Shown here: positions 62,278-64,000 of the stretch, piece after piece
Numbering within the stretch: the stretch's first letter is position 1
Layout of the letters: each line of letters opens with the position of its first letter
Assembly: GCF_002953935.1 (NCBI RefSeq)
Contig: NZ_CP026514.1
Span: 1,054,001-1,118,000 of the forward strand
DNA length: 64,000 bases
Origin: Arthrobacter sp. PGP41
GTDB taxonomy: Bacteria; Actinomycetota; Actinomycetes; Actinomycetales; Micrococcaceae
Direction of reading: 5' to 3'
Notes under the pieces: model-generated
Database searches by the model: none
The model's input: only the letters and a program-made list of their open reading frames with translations
What the model was told of the DNA's origin: nothing
Position numbers and translations under genes: made by a program

Positions 62278-63549
62278 ATGAAAAGAACTGTTGTCGCGGG
62301 TTTCGCGGCGCTCATCATGGGGTTTGGCGCTCTCACCTTCGCGGTCCCGGGCAACGCAGCCGGCCAGCCGACGCACGTCCCGGGGCAGATCCTCGTTAAA
62401 TTCAGGGACAACGGTGCGGCGGCTGGCGTGCTGCGCCAGCACGGCCTCAGCGACGGTCCCGGGGTTGGCAGCACCGGGGCCCGCCTCATCAAGGTACCGG
62501 CCGGTAAGGAACTGCAGCTCATCGCAGCCCTCAGCCGGAACCGGGCCGTCGAGTATGCCGAGGCCGACCAGGTGGCCACCGTCGCTACTGATAACTCCAG
62601 CGTCGACTACGTCCCCCGCCAGTACGCTTTGCAGAACACGGGCCAGGGCTTTTGGAATACGCGTGAAACCACATACGTAGCCCCGGGGAAACCCGACGCC
62701 GATGTGGACGCGGTCGAAGCGTGGGGCGGGGGCGAAACGATCGGTGCCGGCATCAGGGTGGCTGTGCTCGATACGGGCGTGGCCGGTGACAATCCGGACA
62801 TCGCAGTCAAGGTTGATGCCCGCAAAAACTTCAGTACCGCGGCAACCGGTGAAGACAAGTACGGCCACGGCACCCACGTGGCGGGCATTATCGCTGCCAC
62901 CAAGGACGCGGTTGGTGTCACGGGGGTGTGCCCGGGCTGCAGGATCCTGGACGGCAAGGTCCTGAACGACAGCGGCTCCGGTTCCACCTCAAGCATTGCC
63001 AACGGCATCGCCTGGGCCGTCACCCTAAAAGCCCAAGTCATCAACATGAGCCTGGGCCAGCGCGTTTCATCACGGACCCTCGAAGCTGCGGTCAATGACG
63101 CCTGGACGGCGGGTGCTGTGATCGTCGCGGCGGCCGGCAACGGAGGTACCCAGTCCAAGATCTACCCGGGTGCCTATCCAAACGTGATCGCCGTCGCGGC
63201 GACGGACAACAAGGACGCCAAGGCGTCGTTCTCCACCTACGGCAAGTGGGTGGACGTCGCTGCGCCCGGTGTCAGTGTTTACTCGACCTTCCCCAACGGG
63301 GATTTCCAACTCGCTGCCCAGAACGGCCGCGCCCATGGCTACGACATAGCCAGCGGCACGTCGATGGCCTCACCCGTCGTGGCCGGTGTGGCCGGGCTGG
63401 TGCGGGGCAAGTATGCCAGCGCCGACAATGCATCAGTCCGGACCATCATCGAATCGACTGCTGATCCGATCGCGGGCACGGGTACCTACTGGTTCCATGG
63501 CCGCGTGAACGCCTACAAGGCCGTCGGCGGCACAGCGCCCGGAGTTTAA
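62278..63549 (+). CDS. Secreted S8 (subtilisin-type) serine protease
   Basis: 423 residues. A signal peptide (KRTVVAGFAALIMGFGALTF...GNAAG) is followed by an I9-type propeptide (PGQILVKFRDNG...AVEYAEAD, about 34-100). The catalytic triad is Asp in VAVLDTGVAG (about 165), His in YGHGTHVAGI (about 200) and Ser in SGTSMASPVVAG (about 363), with the oxyanion Asn in AAAGNGG. It is a complete, probably active, extracellular protease. Two Cys (CPGCR) lie after the His motif. It begins 73 bp after the nucleoside hydrolase and is probably transcribed separately. Confidence 0.92.
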   Translation: MKRTVVAGFAALIMGFGALTFAVPGNAAGQPTHVPGQILVKFRDNGAAAGVLRQHGLSDGPGVGSTGARLIKVPAGKELQLIAALSRNRAVEYAEADQVATVATDNSSVDYVPRQYALQNTGQGFWNTRETTYVAPGKPDADVDAVEAWGGGETIGAGIRVAVLDTGVAGDNPDIAVKVDARKNFSTAATGEDKYGHGTHVAGIIAATKDAVGVTGVCPGCRILDGKVLNDSGSGSTSSIANGIAWAVTLKAQVINMSLGQRVSSRTLEAAVNDAWTAGAVIVAAAGNGGTQSKIYPGAYPNVIAVAATDNKDAKASFSTYGKWVDVAAPGVSVYSTFPNGDFQLAAQNGRAHGYDIASGTSMASPVVAGVAGLVRGKYASADNASVRTIIESTADPIAGTGTYWFHGRVNAYKAVGGTAPGV

Positions 63550-63587
63550 AGGGTCGGCCGGCGAGGCCCGGTACAGGAGTGACCAAT

Positions 63588-64000
63588 ATGGCAGTCCATC
63601 ATCGGGTCTTCGCGCGGCTCTACCCGGTGGTGGGTAAGGCGATGGAGCGCGGCGGCATGGACCAGCGCCGCCAGGAGTTGCTCACCGGCCTCTCCGGCGA
63701 GGTGGTCGAGGTAGGTGCCGGCGACGGGCTTAACTTTCCGCACTACCCGCCCGCCGTCACCCGTGTCCTGGCCGTGGAGCCGGAACCGCACCTGCGGCGC
63801 CTCGCCCGCGAAGCGGCCAGCCACGCTCCGGTACCGGTCGAGGTTGTTGATGGTCTCGCGGAGAGGCTTCCCTGCACTGACGGCAGCGCCGACGCGGTGG
63901 TTGTGTCGCTCGTATTGTGCTCGGTGGCCGACCAGACGGCGGCGCTGCGGGAAATCCGCCGTGTGCTCAAACCGGGCGGTCGGTTGCGTTTCCTCGAACA
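63588..64000 (+). CDS. Class I SAM-dependent methyltransferase (cut by window edge)
   Basis: The first about 137 residues are present. AGGAG lies upstream of the ATG. The SAM-binding motif I is VVEVGAGDGLNFPHYP, then the acidic loop VLAVEPEPHLRRLA, SADAVVVSLVLCSV (motif II) and EIRRVLKPGGRLRFLE (motif III). It resembles the small UbiE/Methyltransf_11-type enzymes. The substrate cannot be told; the C-terminus lies outside the window. It begins 38 bp after the S8 protease stop. Confidence 0.85.
   Translation, partial: MAVHHRVFARLYPVVGKAMERGGMDQRRQELLTGLSGEVVEVGAGDGLNFPHYPPAVTRVLAVEPEPHLRRLAREAASHAPVPVEVVDGLAERLPCTDGSADAVVVSLVLCSVADQTAALREIRRVLKPGGRLRFLE

Noticed and set aside
1..64000. CRISPR arrays and tRNA/rRNA genes
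   Set aside because: No regularly spaced direct repeats and no cloverleaf or rRNA-like sequence were noticed on reading; a dedicated scan was not possible.

Overview
The window is high-GC actinobacterial DNA, most like Arthrobacter/Pseudarthrobacter (Micrococcaceae). The grounds are GC-rich codon use, frequent GTG/TTG starts, a mycothiol-type DsbA-like reductase (CPFAW motif) and many ATGA/TAATG gene overlaps. The genus is an inference. No rRNA, tRNA or CRISPR array was seen.

Left part (1-9.9 kb): a helicase cut by the window edge, a NERD-domain helicase, a membrane protein and an RNase H-like protein. An ADP-ribose/NAD-type locus follows. It is a leftward, translationally coupled operon of ARPP-1, an ADP-ribosylglycohydrolase fused to a Cys-phosphatase, and a sigma-4-like HTH protein (apparently frameshifted). 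A full-length divergent paralogue of the HTH protein lies just downstream. The operon is divergent from an NrtR-type NUDIX regulator, and two 20-bp palindromes of one design lie between them.

Centre (10-48 kb): a dense anti-phage defence island. It holds McrBC; a PLD/DUF3427 helicase coupled to a small zinc protein; a split Eco57I-like methyltransferase with a GIY-YIG helicase-nuclease and a PD-(D/E)XK-like gene; a damaged IS3-family element; a GmrSD-like DUF262/HNH enzyme; a second copy of the zinc protein; a 2158-residue HEPN/helicase/Vsr-type protein (Hhe); a lipase-like protein with a membrane segment; a DUF4230-like protein; a complete type I Wadjet system (jetABCD); and a membrane-anchored HNH nuclease. 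The stretch from about 19 to 29 kb is visibly richer in A/T than its flanks.

Right part (48-64 kb): metabolic genes. These are a DsbA-like reductase, an SRPBCC protein, a yeast-type cytosine deaminase, a GGDEF/EAL protein, a YciI-like protein, a DeoR regulator, a four-carbon sugar-acid operon (KdgT-type permease, DUF1537 kinase, PdxA-type dehydrogenase), ribokinase divergent from an MFS transporter plus nucleoside hydrolase, a secreted S8 protease and a methyltransferase cut by the right edge.

Broken copies of these metabolic genes are scattered as scars. Remnants of YciI, GNAT and ribokinase sit inside the defence island at 29.3-30.1 kb. A DeoR remnant lies at 50.1-50.3 kb, a deaminase remnant at 53.3 kb and a GNAT remnant at 58.5-58.7 kb. 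In each pair one copy is intact or fuller where the other is truncated, which points to duplication and deletion around the island.
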